A stretch of 39,421 nt of DNA from Rhodobacter sp. (GTDB lineage Bacteria > Pseudomonadota > Alphaproteobacteria > Rhodobacterales > Rhodobacteraceae), in the NCBI GenBank assembly GCA_022340385.1, contig JAJDOB010000200.1, positions 1-39,421 of the forward strand, written 5' to 3'. The position numbers and the translations under genes are program-made. The notes beneath the pieces were generated by a model. The model had not been told where the DNA came from. It made no database searches and saw nothing but the letters and a program-made list of their open reading frames with translations. How positions within the stretch are numbered: the first letter of the stretch is position 1; each line of letters opens with the position of its first letter. Positions 24,021-32,778 of this stretch are shown here, one piece after another.

Positions 24021-25118
24021 ATGACAACGGCACTGACGATCCTGGGGCTGGAAAGCAGCTGCGACGATACCGCCGCTGCGGTGGTGCGGCAAACCGGCGC
24101 CTCGGCTGGGGATATTCTGTCGTCCGTCGTCTTCGGTCAGGTCGAACTGCATGCGGCCTTTGGCGGAGTCGTTCCTGAACTTGCCGCGCGTGCGCACACC
24201 GAAAAGCTGGATCATGCAGTCGAGGCGGCCCTGGACAAAGCCGGTGTTTCGCTGGCGGAAATTGATGCCATTGCCGTCACCGCCGGCCCCGGCCTGATCG
24301 GTGGCGTTCTTTCCGGCGTGATGTGCGCCAAGGGGCTGGCGGCCGCCACCGGCAAGCCGCTGATCGGGGTCAATCATCTGGCGGGGCATGCGCTGACCCC
24401 GCGCCTGACCGAAAGGCTGGAGTTTCCGTATCTGATGCTGCTGGTTTCTGGCGGGCATTGCCAGTTTCTGATCGCACATGGACCGGATGACTTCATCCGT
24501 CTTGGCGGCACAATCGACGACGCCCCGGGCGAGGCGTTCGACAAGACCGCGAAACTGCTGGGCCTGCCACAGCCGGGCGGTCCATCGGTTGAAATGGCGG
24601 CGTTGCGGGGCGATGCCACGGCCTTTTCTTTCCCGCGCCCGCTGCTGGATCGTGCCGGGTGCGATATGTCCTTCTCGGGGCTGAAGACCGCGCTGTTGCG
24701 CGCCCGCGACGCGGTCGTGGCCGAAAACGGCGGGCTCGGCGAACAGGCGCGCGCCGATCTTTGCGCCAGCTTTCAGGCGGCCGTCGCCGACGTTCTGGCC
24801 GAAAAATCGCGCCGCGCGCTGACCGAATATCTTGCCGGCAACCCCACCCGGGCCGCCTTTGCCGTTGCCGGCGGCGTGGCGGCCAACCAGACCATCCGCG
24901 CCGCGCTGCAAGCCGTCGCAACAGAGGCGGGCGCGGAATTCAGTGCGCCACCGCTTGCCCTGTGCACGGACAATGCCGCGATGATCGCCTGGGCGGGGAT
25001 CGAGCTTTTCCGGTTGGGTCATCGCAGCGACATGACCCTGTCGGCCCGCCCGCGCTGGCCGCTGGACCGTTCCAGTCCGGCGATGCTGGGCAGCGGCAAA
25101 CGCGGGGCAAAGGCGTGA
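24021..25118 (+). CDS. tsaD: tRNA N6-adenosine threonylcarbamoyltransferase
   Basis: A 365-residue TsaD, the ASKHA-fold enzyme that transfers threonylcarbamoyl to A37 of tRNAs reading ANN codons, working with TsaB and TsaE. Signatures: '[15 protein letters not shown]' at the N-terminus, iron-binding '[12 protein letters not shown]', '[13 protein letters not shown]', '[11 protein letters not shown]' and '[13 protein letters not shown]'. The ORF track start at 23928 lies in hemD; ATG 24021 opens the typical N-terminus, although its ribosome site is weak. Its TGA overlaps the GTG start of gpsA by 3 bases. Confidence 0.97.
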   Translation: MTTALTILGLESSCDDTAAAVVRQTGASAGDILSSVVFGQVELHAAFGGVVPELAARAHTEKLDHAVEAALDKAGVSLAEIDAIAVTAGPGLIGGVLSGVMCAKGLAAATGKPLIGVNHLAGHALTPRLTERLEFPYLMLLVSGGHCQFLIAHGPDDFIRLGGTIDDAPGEAFDKTAKLLGLPQPGGPSVEMAALRGDATAFSFPRPLLDRAGCDMSFSGLKTALLRARDAVVAENGGLGEQARADLCASFQAAVADVLAEKSRRALTEYLAGNPTRAAFAVAGGVAANQTIRAALQAVATEAGAEFSAPPLALCTDNAAMIAWAGIELFRLGHRSDMTLSARPRWPLDRSSPAMLGSGKRGAKA

Positions 25119-26077
25119 TCGGGGTTCTGGGGGCAGGCGCATTTGGCACCGGGCTGGCGATATCGTTAGCGCGCGACGGGCAAGCGGTGACGCTGTGGGC
25201 GCGCAATCCCGAGCACGCCGACGCGATGCGCACAAATGGCGAAAACACCGCCCGGTTGCCGGGCGTCTCGTTTCCGCGCGATCTGGGTGTGACTTCCGAC
25301 ATCGCCGAGCTGAGCGGTGCCCGGATTGTCCTGCTGGCGGTGCCCACACAGACATTGGCACGGGTTCTGCAGGAATTCGCCGATCAACTGGCCGGGAAAT
25401 CCCTTGTAGCTGCCTGCAAGGGCATCGACCTGACCACCGGCCTTGGACCCACCGCGACCATCGCGCAATTGGTGCCCAGCGCCACCCCGGCAATCCTTTC
25501 GGGGCCCAGTTTCGCCGTCGATATCGCCGCCGGCCTGCCAACCGCGCTGACACTGGCCGCAGCTTCTGCCGAGACCGCCACAGCCCTGCAATCCAGCCTG
25601 TCGACCGCCAATCTGCGCCTTTATCGCAGCACGGACATGGCCGGCGTCGAAGTGGGCGGCGCTTTGAAAAACGTCATCGCCATCGCCTGCGGCATCGCCA
25701 TGGGCGCGGGCCTTGGGGAAAGCGCGCGCGCCGCGCTGATGACGCGCGGCTATGCCGAAATGGTACGGTTCGCTGTCGCGCGTGGCGCACGGGCGGAAAC
25801 GCTGGCCGGGCTGTCTGGCTTTGGCGATCTGGCCCTGACCTGCACCTGCGAAAAATCCCGCAACTACGCCTATGGCCTGCAACTGGGGCTGGCCGGGCAG
25901 GCGACGACCACCGCCACAACCGAAGGTATTGCAACCGCCCGGGCCGTCGCGGCCCTTGCGGGCAGACAGAAGCTGGAAATGCCGATCACCGCCACCATGG
26001 CGCAGGTTCTTGAAGGCGAAATCGCTGTTGGCGACGCGGTCGCTGCGCTGATGGCGCGGCCGCTGCGGCCAGAGTAG
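25115..26077 (+). CDS. gpsA: Glycerol-3-phosphate dehydrogenase [NAD(P)+]
   Basis: A 320-residue GpsA that reduces dihydroxyacetone phosphate to sn-glycerol-3-phosphate for phospholipids. The Rossmann motif '[13 protein letters not shown]' is at the start, followed by '[15 protein letters not shown]', the catalytic lysine in '[13 protein letters not shown]', and '[16 protein letters not shown]'. It starts with GTG overlapping the tsaD stop (GTGA), so translation is coupled. The ORF-track start at 24659 is a frame extension through tsaD. tsaD-gpsA adjacency is common in Rhodobacterales. Confidence 0.96.
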   Translation: MIGVLGAGAFGTGLAISLARDGQAVTLWARNPEHADAMRTNGENTARLPGVSFPRDLGVTSDIAELSGARIVLLAVPTQTLARVLQEFADQLAGKSLVAACKGIDLTTGLGPTATIAQLVPSATPAILSGPSFAVDIAAGLPTALTLAAASAETATALQSSLSTANLRLYRSTDMAGVEVGGALKNVIAIACGIAMGAGLGESARAALMTRGYAEMVRFAVARGARAETLAGLSGFGDLALTCTCEKSRNYAYGLQLGLAGQATTTATTEGIATARAVAALAGRQKLEMPITATMAQVLEGEIAVGDAVAALMARPLRPE

Positions 26078-26133
26078 GCCTTGCCTCTGCCCGTTGATCC
26101 GTTAGCCTGACGACCCGCAGCAGGAGACACGCC

Positions 26134-26553
26134 ATGGCCTATTGGCTTTTCAAATCCGAACCTTCGACCTGGAGCTGGGACGATCAGACCGCCAAGGGCG
26201 ACGCGGGCGAGGAATGGGACGGCGTGCGCAATTATCAGGCGCGCAACAACATGCGGCTGATGAAGGTCGGGGATCTGGGGTTCTTCTACCATTCGCAGGC
26301 GGAAAAGGCGGTGGTCGGTATCGTCGAGGTCATCGCAGAGGCGCATCCCGACAGCACGACCGATGACGCGCGTTGGGAATGCGTCGATATCAAAGCGGTG
26401 AAACCCGTGACCCGGCCGGTGACCTTGCAGATGTGCAAGGACGATCCACGCCTTGCCGACATGGCGCTGGTCAGGAACACACGGCTTTCAGTGCAACCCG
26501 TGCGCGACGAGGAATGGCGCGTGGTCTGCGAAATGGCGGGTACGACGCCCTAG
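26134..26553 (+). CDS. EVE domain-containing protein
   Basis: A 139-residue single-domain protein of the EVE (thymocyte nuclear protein 1-like) family: 'YWLFKSEPSTWSWDD', 'WDGVRNYQARNNMR', 'GDLGFFYHSQAEKAVVGI'. EVE is a PUA-like fold that binds modified bases in DNA or RNA. Stand-alone members next to housekeeping genes have no settled role. The ATG follows CAGGAGA at good spacing. It is downstream of gpsA on the same strand, 56 nt away. Confidence 0.92.
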   Translation: MAYWLFKSEPSTWSWDDQTAKGDAGEEWDGVRNYQARNNMRLMKVGDLGFFYHSQAEKAVVGIVEVIAEAHPDSTTDDARWECVDIKAVKPVTRPVTLQMCKDDPRLADMALVRNTRLSVQPVRDEEWRVVCEMAGTTP

Positions 26554-26681
26554 CCGGGCATTGCTTTTCGGGCCCTTGCTGGCCCGCCTCACGATCTGCG
26601 ATCCTGGCGAATTCTGTGGAAACCTCTTGAAATCAGTGCCAGGATCTTGCCCAGAAAACCCTAGGCAGGAAGGCAAACCGA

Positions 26682-27065
26682 ATGGAATACATCAACGTGA
26701 TCGCCGCCGGTGTCGCGGCCTGGATATTCGGCGCGGTCTGGTACATGACCATCGCCAAGACCTGGATGCAGGCCTCTGGCCTGACGGAAGAGGACATAAA
26801 GGAAACCAACGCGTTGCCCTATGTCGTCAGCCTGATCGGCGCCATTGTCGTTGCCGGCATGATGCGCCATATCCTGGCCGGCGCCGGGATCGACTCCATA
26901 GGCAAGGCCATACTGACCGGGGTTGGCATGGGGGCATTCATCGTCAGCCCCTGGATGATCAACAACGTGCTTTACAGCAATCGCGACCGCCAGCTGATCT
27001 GGATGGATTGCGGTTATCCGGTGATCGGCATGGGCATCATCGGATTTGTCCTGGCGCTGTTCTGA
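26682..27065 (+). CDS. DUF1761 family membrane protein
   Basis: A 127-residue membrane protein with four hydrophobic segments. It starts 'MEYINVIAAGVAAWIFGAVWY' (DUF1761-type N-terminus with 'GAVWYM'), followed by a short amphipathic part, 'LPYVVSLIGAIVVAGMM' and a C-terminal helix 'VIGMGIIGFVLALF'. The family is uncharacterised. AGGAAGG lies about 7-10 nt upstream of the ATG. A 14-bp hairpin follows 28 nt after the stop. Confidence 0.82.
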   Translation: MEYINVIAAGVAAWIFGAVWYMTIAKTWMQASGLTEEDIKETNALPYVVSLIGAIVVAGMMRHILAGAGIDSIGKAILTGVGMGAFIVSPWMINNVLYSNRDRQLIWMDCGYPVIGMGIIGFVLALF

Positions 27066-27092
27066 TCCGCAATGGCGCCGCAGTAGAATCGA

Positions 27093-27124
27093 ATGGAGGG
27101 TTCCGACCCCTCGGAACCCTCCAT
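27093..27124 (+). terminator. 14-bp hairpin downstream of the DUF1761 gene
   Basis: ATGGAGGGTTCCGA and TCGGAACCCTCCAT pair perfectly around loop CCCC. No T-run follows on either strand, so it is a weak candidate for classical termination but strong as an RNA structure. It sits between the plus-strand DUF1761 gene and the convergent DUF2853 gene. Confidence 0.55.
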
Positions 27125-27281
27125 CACCCCACGTGCTCCCTCAGCACCACACGCGTATATGAAAAGGTCCCGACCATCCTGGTCTTGCATTGACCCTAGC
27201 CGGAAGCCTGGCAACGCGCAATCAGTTGTTTCCTAAAATATATTTAGAATCAATTGGATAGAAGAAAGGATCTGTTAACGC

Positions 27282-27309
27282 AAAACGCCCGCCTGAAAGC
27301 AGACGGGCG
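27282..27309 (-). terminator. Rho-independent terminator of the DUF2853 gene
   Basis: On the minus strand CGCCCG-(A/C mismatch)-CTG... folds back on CGGGCG, and the stem is followed directly by TTTTGCGTT. It lies 24 bp after the stop of the DUF2853 gene. Confidence 0.75.
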
Positions 27310-27333
27310 CAGCATCGAATTGTTAGCCAAAGC

Positions 27334-27675
27334 TTAGCCGTAGATCGACTCTTTGCCGAAATGCTTGGTCAGCATGTAGTAGACCACGGCGCGGTATTTG
27401 TTACGCTCTGACCGGCCATAGGTGTCGATCGCCTTGTTGATGGCGTCCATCAGTTCCGGCCCGTCCCGCAGCGCCAGTTTCTTGATCAGGAAGTTGTCCT
27501 TGACCGTTTCCAGCTCGCTCGCCTGGCCGGCGGCAACAGTCGAAGCGTCGGCATTGTAGATCGCCGGGCCGCAGCCGATGGTGACTTTGGTCAACAGGTC
27601 CATATCCGGCGTCATGCCGCATTTGTTCTTCAGATCGTCAGCATATTTCGCGATAAGTTCGTCTCTTTTTCCCAT
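27334..27675 (-). CDS. DUF2853 family protein
   Basis: A 113-residue, mainly helical cytoplasmic protein ('MGKRDELIAKYADDL', 'CGMTPDMDLLTKVT', 'SERNKYRAVVYYMLTKHFGK') matching DUF2853. Its function is unknown. The track starts at 27801, but ATG 27675 has a strong AGGAGAGGG site and is the right start. It is a single-gene unit with its own terminator; the 231 nt upstream presumably hold its promoter, in which I cannot define boxes. Confidence 0.85.
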   Translation of the reverse strand: MGKRDELIAKYADDLKNKCGMTPDMDLLTKVTIGCGPAIYNADASTVAAGQASELETVKDNFLIKKLALRDGPELMDAINKAIDTYGRSERNKYRAVVYYMLTKHFGKESIYG

Positions 27676-27906
27676 GAGTCCCTCTCCTGTATTCATTGTT
27701 GGGCAACGGCTGATCCGGAATGAAAGTAGCAGCCTCACGCGCCGCACACTATCCACGTTTTGGAACCGCTCAAAGGGGGAAATTACGGCGCAAAGCGTCA
27801 CACCTGAAAGATCTGTACAACCTGCGCAAGAATCTGCCGTCGGAATTTCCGCGACAGGGCCGGGGATACGGGGCCGGAAATACGCTGCGTTTTCGTGCGC
27901 AACAAG

Positions 27907-28707
27907 CTAATTCGGCCCGTGCATCCCTGAAAATTCAATCACCAGTTCAGGCCGGCCCGGCCGGCACGGACGGTCCAGCGGATGCGGCAGTTTCAACGGT
28001 TTGCTTGCGTCGGCCGGCTGCCGCGTAAAGCTGCATTCAATGACGATCGGCGTTCCGTCATCCAGCACGACGGAATAATTGTTGCCGTGCACGTGGCACA
28101 GGGTCAGCGGGAACGCATCGACAAAGGCCAGGATGCGCTTCATGTTCCGGTCGACATCGTGGAACTCGATGGTCGCCCCCTCGATACGGTCGGCGCAGGC
28201 CAGCAGCGCATCGAGAAGGTGATATTCGCTGCCCTCGATATCTATCTTGAAAAAGATGTTCCGGCGGGTCTCGCCCACGTCGTCGTTCAGGATCGTATCC
28301 AGCGAAATATGGCGCATGCCGTCGTCCCGGCTGACGAAGTTGCAGCGGTGCACCCGTGTCGTCTGGTTGAAGAACCGCCTGAAACCGGCGAACCGCTGCC
28401 AGGCAAGGCGCGCATTCCGGGGCTCGAACAGCGCAAGTCTGGTGTAGAACTCGACGAAGAAATCCCGCGCGGAAACCGACCCGTCATAGGCGAATAGTTG
28501 CACTTCGCGCTGTGCCAGAAACTGTTCCTCGAAGCTCCAGTCGGTGTTGATACCCATGCTGATCAGCAGGTCGGCCCGCTCAAGATTGCGGCGATCCACC
28601 AGATATCCGCCGTCGTGCCCGCGCCCTATCCGGACAAGCGGCACACCTGGCTGGGGTTTCAGCCCGGCGGGCAGCAGGGCGCGGACAAAATCTGGCTCTT
28701 GTTCCAC
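27907..28707 (-). CDS. FkbM family methyltransferase
   Basis: A class I SAM-dependent methyltransferase of the FkbM type (266 residues from the preferred start). The family signature 'FFKIDIEGSEYHLLDALL' is near residue 150, with 'LISMGINTDWSFE' as the likely SAM-binding motif and 'EFHDVD' afterwards. FkbM enzymes O-methylate sugars, polyketides or other small molecules. It follows ahcY directly on the same strand, so SAH from its reaction would be cleared by the enzyme made from the same message. The track begins at TTG 28728 without a ribosome site; GTG 28707 follows AAAGG at 9 nt. Substrate is unknown. Confidence 0.82.
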   Translation of the reverse strand: MEQEPDFVRALLPAGLKPQPGVPLVRIGRGHDGGYLVDRRNLERADLLISMGINTDWSFEEQFLAQREVQLFAYDGSVSARDFFVEFYTRLALFEPRNARLAWQRFAGFRRFFNQTTRVHRCNFVSRDDGMRHISLDTILNDDVGETRRNIFFKIDIEGSEYHLLDALLACADRIEGATIEFHDVDRNMKRILAFVDAFPLTLCHVHGNNYSVVLDDGTPIVIECSFTRQPADASKPLKLPHPLDRPCRPGRPELVIEFSGMHGPN

Positions 28708-28739
28708 GCCTTGCCGCCTTTCAACCAATACCGGGCAAT

Positions 28740-30131
28740 CTAGTACCTGTAGTGTTCCGGCTTGAACGGCCCCTCGGGCGGAACACCGATATAGGCCGCC
28801 TGCTCTTTGCTAAGCTCGGTCAGCCTGACGCCGATTTTCGCCAGATGCAGCCGCGCGACCTTTTCGTCCAGATGCTTGGGCAGGATATAGACGCCGGGCT
28901 TGTATTCATCCGGTTTGGTGAACAGCTCGATCTGCGCCAGCACCTGGTTTGTGAAAGACGCAGACATCACGAAACTCGGGTGCCCTGTGGCGTTGCCAAG
29001 GTTCAGCAGCCGGCCCTCGCTTAGCAGAATGATCCGGTTGCCTGACGGCATCTCGATCATATCCACCTGTTCCTTGATGTTGGTCCATTTGTGGTTCTTC
29101 AGCGCGGCAACCTGAATTTCATTGTCGAAATGGCCGATGTTGCCGACGATGGCCATGTCCTTCATCTCGCGCACATGCTCGATGCGGATCACGTCCTTGT
29201 TTCCGGTGGTGGTGATGAAGATATCTGCCGTGGCCAGCGCATCTTCCAGCAATACAACCTCGAACCCGTCCATCGCTGCCTGCAACGCGCAGATCGGGTC
29301 GACTTCGGTCACTTTCACACGGGCGCCTGCGCCGCGCAAAGAAGCGGCAGAGCCCTTGCCGACATCGCCATACCCCAAGACCACGGCGGTCTTGCCGGCC
29401 ATCATCGTATCGGTGGCGCGGCGGATCCCGTCGACCAGCGATTCCTTGCAGCCATATTTGTTGTCGAATTTCGACTTGGTGACAGAGTCGTTGACGTTGA
29501 TCGCCGGGAACGGCAACTGCCCCTTCTTGAACAGGTCATACAGGCGGTGCACGCCTGTCGTCGTCTCTTCAGAGACGCCAATGATGGCTTCGCGGGTCTT
29601 GGTGAACCAGCCGGGGCTTTCGGCCATGCGTTTCTTGATCTGCGCGAAAATCGCCTCTTCCTCTTCAGAGGTCGGTACCTCGATCAGGTCGGTTTCGCCC
29701 GCTTCGACCCGTGCACCCAGCAGAACGTACAACGTCGCGTCGCCGCCATCGTCCAGAATCATGTTGGGGCCTTCCGGGAAAAGGAAAGACTTGTCCAGAT
29801 AATCCCAATGTTCGACCAGCGACTGGCCCTTGATGGCAAAGACCGGCGTTCCGCCGGCGGCAATCGCGGCTGCGGCGTGATCCTGCGTGGAAAAGATGTT
29901 GCACGAGGCCCAGCGCACATCGGCACCCAAAGCAACCAGCGTTTCAATCAACACGGCAGTCTGGATCGTCATGTGCAGCGAACCGACGATGCGGGCGCCT
30001 TTCAGTGGCTGGCTTGCGCCATATTCTTCGCGCAGCGCCATCAGCCCGGGCATCTCCGTCTCGGCGATGGTCAGTTCCTTGCGGCCAAATTCTGCCAGTG
30101 CGATATCTCTTACGATGTAGTCCTTCGGCAT
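28740..30131 (-). CDS. ahcY: Adenosylhomocysteinase
   Basis: A 463-residue S-adenosyl-L-homocysteine hydrolase, splitting SAH into adenosine and homocysteine to keep methyltransferases running. It shows '[15 protein letters not shown]', the NAD-binding '[18 protein letters not shown]', '[18 protein letters not shown]' and the C-terminal '[11 protein letters not shown]' that reaches into the partner subunit's NAD site. The ORF track starts at 30191; ATG 30131 ('[10 protein letters not shown]') matches the family N-terminus and follows AGGAG at about 10 nt. In Rhodobacter capsulatus ahcY lies beside the reg genes, as it does within 2 kb here. Confidence 0.97.
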   Translation of the reverse strand: MPKDYIVRDIALAEFGRKELTIAETEMPGLMALREEYGASQPLKGARIVGSLHMTIQTAVLIETLVALGADVRWASCNIFSTQDHAAAAIAAGGTPVFAIKGQSLVEHWDYLDKSFLFPEGPNMILDDGGDATLYVLLGARVEAGETDLIEVPTSEEEEAIFAQIKKRMAESPGWFTKTREAIIGVSEETTTGVHRLYDLFKKGQLPFPAINVNDSVTKSKFDNKYGCKESLVDGIRRATDTMMAGKTAVVLGYGDVGKGSAASLRGAGARVKVTEVDPICALQAAMDGFEVVLLEDALATADIFITTTGNKDVIRIEHVREMKDMAIVGNIGHFDNEIQVAALKNHKWTNIKEQVDMIEMPSGNRIILLSEGRLLNLGNATGHPSFVMSASFTNQVLAQIELFTKPDEYKPGVYILPKHLDEKVARLHLAKIGVRLTELSKEQAAYIGVPPEGPFKPEHYRY

Positions 30132-30539
30132 GCCGCCCGCGCTCCTGAATTGGGAAGTGTCGCCGTGCATTATCACCCGCTGCCTGCCCAAGCAACCACC
30201 TGATCTGCCGCCAATTTTGACGTAACATCCGGCGACGGCGGGCGAATATCGGTGAACAGGTCAATGCCGGAATCTTGCAGACGGCCGGCCATTTTCCACC
30301 GCTTGAACATCCGGGAGTTCTGCGCGTCTGCCTCGGCTATCTGACTGGAACTCGCCCGACAGGACGTTGCATGCCCCCGCCGGTCGAAATATCGTGATCC
30401 CGGTGCGCCGCTTGAAAATATGTTTCATCGCTGGCACGGCGGCAGCGGCGATCACAGACAGGACAGGGTTTGCCTGCAAGGCGACCGCAGCGCTGCGCTT
30501 TGACCAAGGCGTGGCGACGAAAACGAAAGAGGCGATCAA
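30132..30539. other. Intergenic region between ahcY and the HD hydrolase gene
   Basis: A 0.4-kb divergent region. ORFs listed across it change character at 30540 and are shadows or chance frames. It should contain the ahcY promoter and the HD-gene promoter, but I cannot define them. I looked for SAH and SAM-II riboswitch cores before ahcY and could not recognise one. Confidence 0.4.
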
Positions 30540-31133
30540 ATGGCAACACCCCCCCGCGCATGGCAACGGATGCTTTCGGGCCGCAGGCTTGACCTGCTGG
30601 ATCCGACGCCGTTGGATATCGAGATCGAGGATATCGCCCATGGTCTTGCCTTTGTCGCGCGGTGGAACGGGCAGACGCATGGCGATTACCCCTATTCGGT
30701 GGCCGAACATTCGTTGTTGGTCGAAGAGATATTCACCCGCCAGCACCCCGATGTCCCCGCCAGATGGCGGCTGGCCGCCCTGCTGCATGACGCGCCGGAA
30801 TATGTGATCGGCGACATGATATCACCGGTCAAGGCCGCCGTCGGCCCGGGCTATGGCGAGCTTGACGAGCGTCTTGCCGCGGCCATCCACCTGCGGTTCG
30901 GCCTGCCCGCGCAACTGCCGAAGTGGATCAAGACCAAGATCAAACGCGCCGACAAACTGTCGGCCTGGCTTGAGGCCGTCCAGATTGCGGGCTTCACCGA
31001 AGCAGAGGCCAACCGGTTCTTTGGCAAACCGGGCCCCGAAGACATCGAACCCCTGACCATCCGCCTGCGCGAACCGCTTGCGGCCCGTGCCGCCTACACT
31101 GCCCGCCACGCCGCGCTGCTGGCGCAGATTTAG
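30540..31133 (+). CDS. HD-domain phosphohydrolase (YfbR-like)
   Basis: A 197-residue HD-superfamily hydrolase. Metal-binding residues are seen in 'YSVAEHSLLVEEI' (first His), 'LAALLHDAPEYVIGDM' (the HD pair) and a later aspartate in 'IKRADKLSAWLEAV'. This arrangement resembles YfbR-type 5'-deoxynucleotidases and related phosphohydrolases; the true substrate is not shown. AAGAGG lies about 8 nt before the ATG. It is divergent from ahcY; an acetyltransferase gene follows 85 nt later. Confidence 0.85.
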   Translation: MATPPRAWQRMLSGRRLDLLDPTPLDIEIEDIAHGLAFVARWNGQTHGDYPYSVAEHSLLVEEIFTRQHPDVPARWRLAALLHDAPEYVIGDMISPVKAAVGPGYGELDERLAAAIHLRFGLPAQLPKWIKTKIKRADKLSAWLEAVQIAGFTEAEANRFFGKPGPEDIEPLTIRLREPLAARAAYTARHAALLAQI

Positions 31134-31218
31134 GCATGACCGGCCTCGCCCGCCGTGTCAGCATCGCCGTTTGAAAGCGGCGCATTCATCTGCCAGAACT
31201 GCAAATTCGTGCAAACCA

Positions 31219-31725
31219 ATGATCGAGCGTTCTGTGCCCCCAGTCATCCGCCCCGCCAATTCAAATGACGCCGATGCAATGGCCGGCTTGCTGAATGATA
31301 TCATCAGGATCGGCGGCACAACCGCCCACACCGATCCGGTCGACGCGAAAACACTGTTGAAATGGATGGCCGCCTGGCCCGGTCGATCAAATTGGCATGT
31401 CGCAGTCGCGGAAGATGGCGCGCTTATGGGTTTCCAGTTCGCCGAGCCGCATCCGCTGCTTTCCGCCGACACCGCCGATGTCGCAACCTTCGTCCGGGTC
31501 GGTGCCACCGGTCGTGGCATCGGCAGCCAGTTGTTCGCCGCCACCCGTTCCGCGACCTTGGCGCTTGGATACGCCGCCATGGTCGCCGTGATCCGGGCCG
31601 ACAATACCGGCGGGCTGGCCTATTACCGCGGGCGCGGCTTTCGGGAAATCGACCGCCTGCGCGGGGTCACACTTGGCAACGGGCTGGTTGTCGACAAGAT
31701 CGTTGCGCGCTTTGATCTGCGCTGA
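31219..31725 (+). CDS. GNAT family N-acetyltransferase
   Basis: A 168-residue acetyltransferase of the GNAT fold. The acetyl-CoA pyrophosphate loop is 'VGATGRGIGSQLF' (about residues 94-106), followed by 'VIRADNTGGLAYYRGRGF', the usual motif B region. Layout recalls phosphinothricin acetyltransferase-like proteins, but the acceptor cannot be inferred. The ORF-track start at 31078 is inside the HD gene's end; ATG 31219 gives a normal-length protein, although its ribosome site is poor. Confidence 0.82.
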   Translation: MIERSVPPVIRPANSNDADAMAGLLNDIIRIGGTTAHTDPVDAKTLLKWMAAWPGRSNWHVAVAEDGALMGFQFAEPHPLLSADTADVATFVRVGATGRGIGSQLFAATRSATLALGYAAMVAVIRADNTGGLAYYRGRGFREIDRLRGVTLGNGLVVDKIVARFDLR

Positions 31726-31817
31726 TCGACAGCGCCGCGATCTCTGATGTCCCAAGGCGATGCGGTCTTGCCCACTGGCGCATCGGGAATTTCCGCACCA
31801 GCCGGAAAACAACCGTC

Positions 31818-32165
31818 TCAGCTTTCCCCGCCCGGCGCGAAACAGCCCGGTTTCGTTCCCGCCCGCCCGTTGTCTTGCGCCCAGCCGACAAAATCACCTT
31901 CAACGAAAAACAGCGTCAGCCCGTCCGACCACGCTGCCACCTCGCCACAACCTTGTAGGGTTTCGCGGCGCGTCGGGGGTGCGCCCTTCAACCGCGAGAC
32001 AGCTGTGATCACACCGGCCCGGTCGCGTCCGAAATCTATCCGCAGAACGGTTCCGTGGGGCTGCAATCCGCCCGCGTCAGGGGTCAACCCAACGGGCGGC
32101 GGCGCCGGACTGATTGGCGTGCAACCTGCCGCAAACAATAGAAGAACTGCCGTCGCCCGTATCAC
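31818..32165 (-). CDS. Small lipoprotein overlapping regA (hypothetical)
   Basis: A 115-residue protein with a lipoprotein signal ('ATAVLLLFAAGC', lipobox LFAAGC? read as A-A-G-C at C15), then a Pro-rich linker and a compact domain with two further cysteines ('LQGCGEVAAW' and 'KPGCFAPGG') that could form a disulfide in the periplasm. Its ATG overlaps the regA stop (ATGA), so it is translationally coupled to regA. In R. capsulatus the gene after regA is hvrA, a small DNA-binding protein; this protein is unrelated to it. I recognise no family. Whether it senses or modulates redox state is unknown. Confidence 0.7.
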   Translation of the reverse strand: MIRATAVLLLFAAGCTPISPAPPPVGLTPDAGGLQPHGTVLRIDFGRDRAGVITAVSRLKGAPPTRRETLQGCGEVAAWSDGLTLFFVEGDFVGWAQDNGRAGTKPGCFAPGGES

Positions 32166-32716
32166 CGGGGCGAGCGTTTTGCCAAAATGCGCTGCAAGGT
32201 CCGGCGGTGCATGTTCAGCCGCCGCGCGGTTTCGCTGACGTTGCGATCACACAATTCATAAACCCGCTGGATATGTTCCCAACGCACACGGTCCGCGCTC
32301 ATCGGGTTTTCCGGCGGCGGGGGCAATTCATCGCCCCGCACCAGCAACGCGTTGGTGATGTCATTGGCATCCGCCGGCTTGGACAAATAATCCGTCGCCC
32401 CGATCTTCACTGCCGCCACAGCCGTGGCGATGGCACCATATCCGGTCAGTACGACGACGCGGCAGTCGGGCCTGCGTTCGCGCAGAACCTCGACGATATC
32501 AAGGCCATTGCCGTCCTCCAGCCGCAAATCGCAAACCGCGTAGGCGGGCGGTCGCGCGGTCGCAATCGCCTTGCCGGCGGCCACGGACCCGGCGCATTCA
32601 ACCTCGAATCCGCGCTTTTCCATCGCGCGCGCCAGGCGCCGCAGGAACGGTTCGTCATCATCGACCAGCAACAGCGATTTGTCATCGCCCAGTTGTTGCG
32701 CTTCCCGCTCGGCCAT
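32162..32716 (-). CDS. regA: Redox response regulator RegA/PrrA/ActR
   Basis: A 184-residue response regulator, the exact length usual for RegA. The receiver domain has the acidic pair in 'LLLVDDDEPFLRRLAR', phospho-acceptor D63 in 'CDLRLEDGNG', and 'LTGYGAIATAV' with the conserved Thr. After a Pro-rich linker ('PPPPENP') comes a Fis-type helix-turn-helix ('NVSETARRLNMHRRTLQRIL'). Phosphorylated by RegB, it controls photosynthesis, respiration, nitrogen and carbon fixation genes. The track start at 32782 is upstream; ATG 32716 gives the family N-terminus. It lies between senC and the lipoprotein gene. Confidence 0.96.
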   Translation of the reverse strand: MAEREAQQLGDDKSLLLVDDDEPFLRRLARAMEKRGFEVECAGSVAAGKAIATARPPAYAVCDLRLEDGNGLDIVEVLRERRPDCRVVVLTGYGAIATAVAAVKIGATDYLSKPADANDITNALLVRGDELPPPPENPMSADRVRWEHIQRVYELCDRNVSETARRLNMHRRTLQRILAKRSPR

Positions 32717-32778
32717 GGCTGCCCCTTCCGCCTGCTTCTTTTGCTTTCCGCCAACCCTAGAACGCCGGCGCAGCGCGG

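Noticed and set aside
23811-25553. 580-residue minus-strand ORF
   Set aside because: Antisense to tsaD and gpsA, both certain genes.
30132-30260. SAH or SAM riboswitch before ahcY
   Set aside because: I could not recognise the conserved core of either class; a covariance-model search would settle it.
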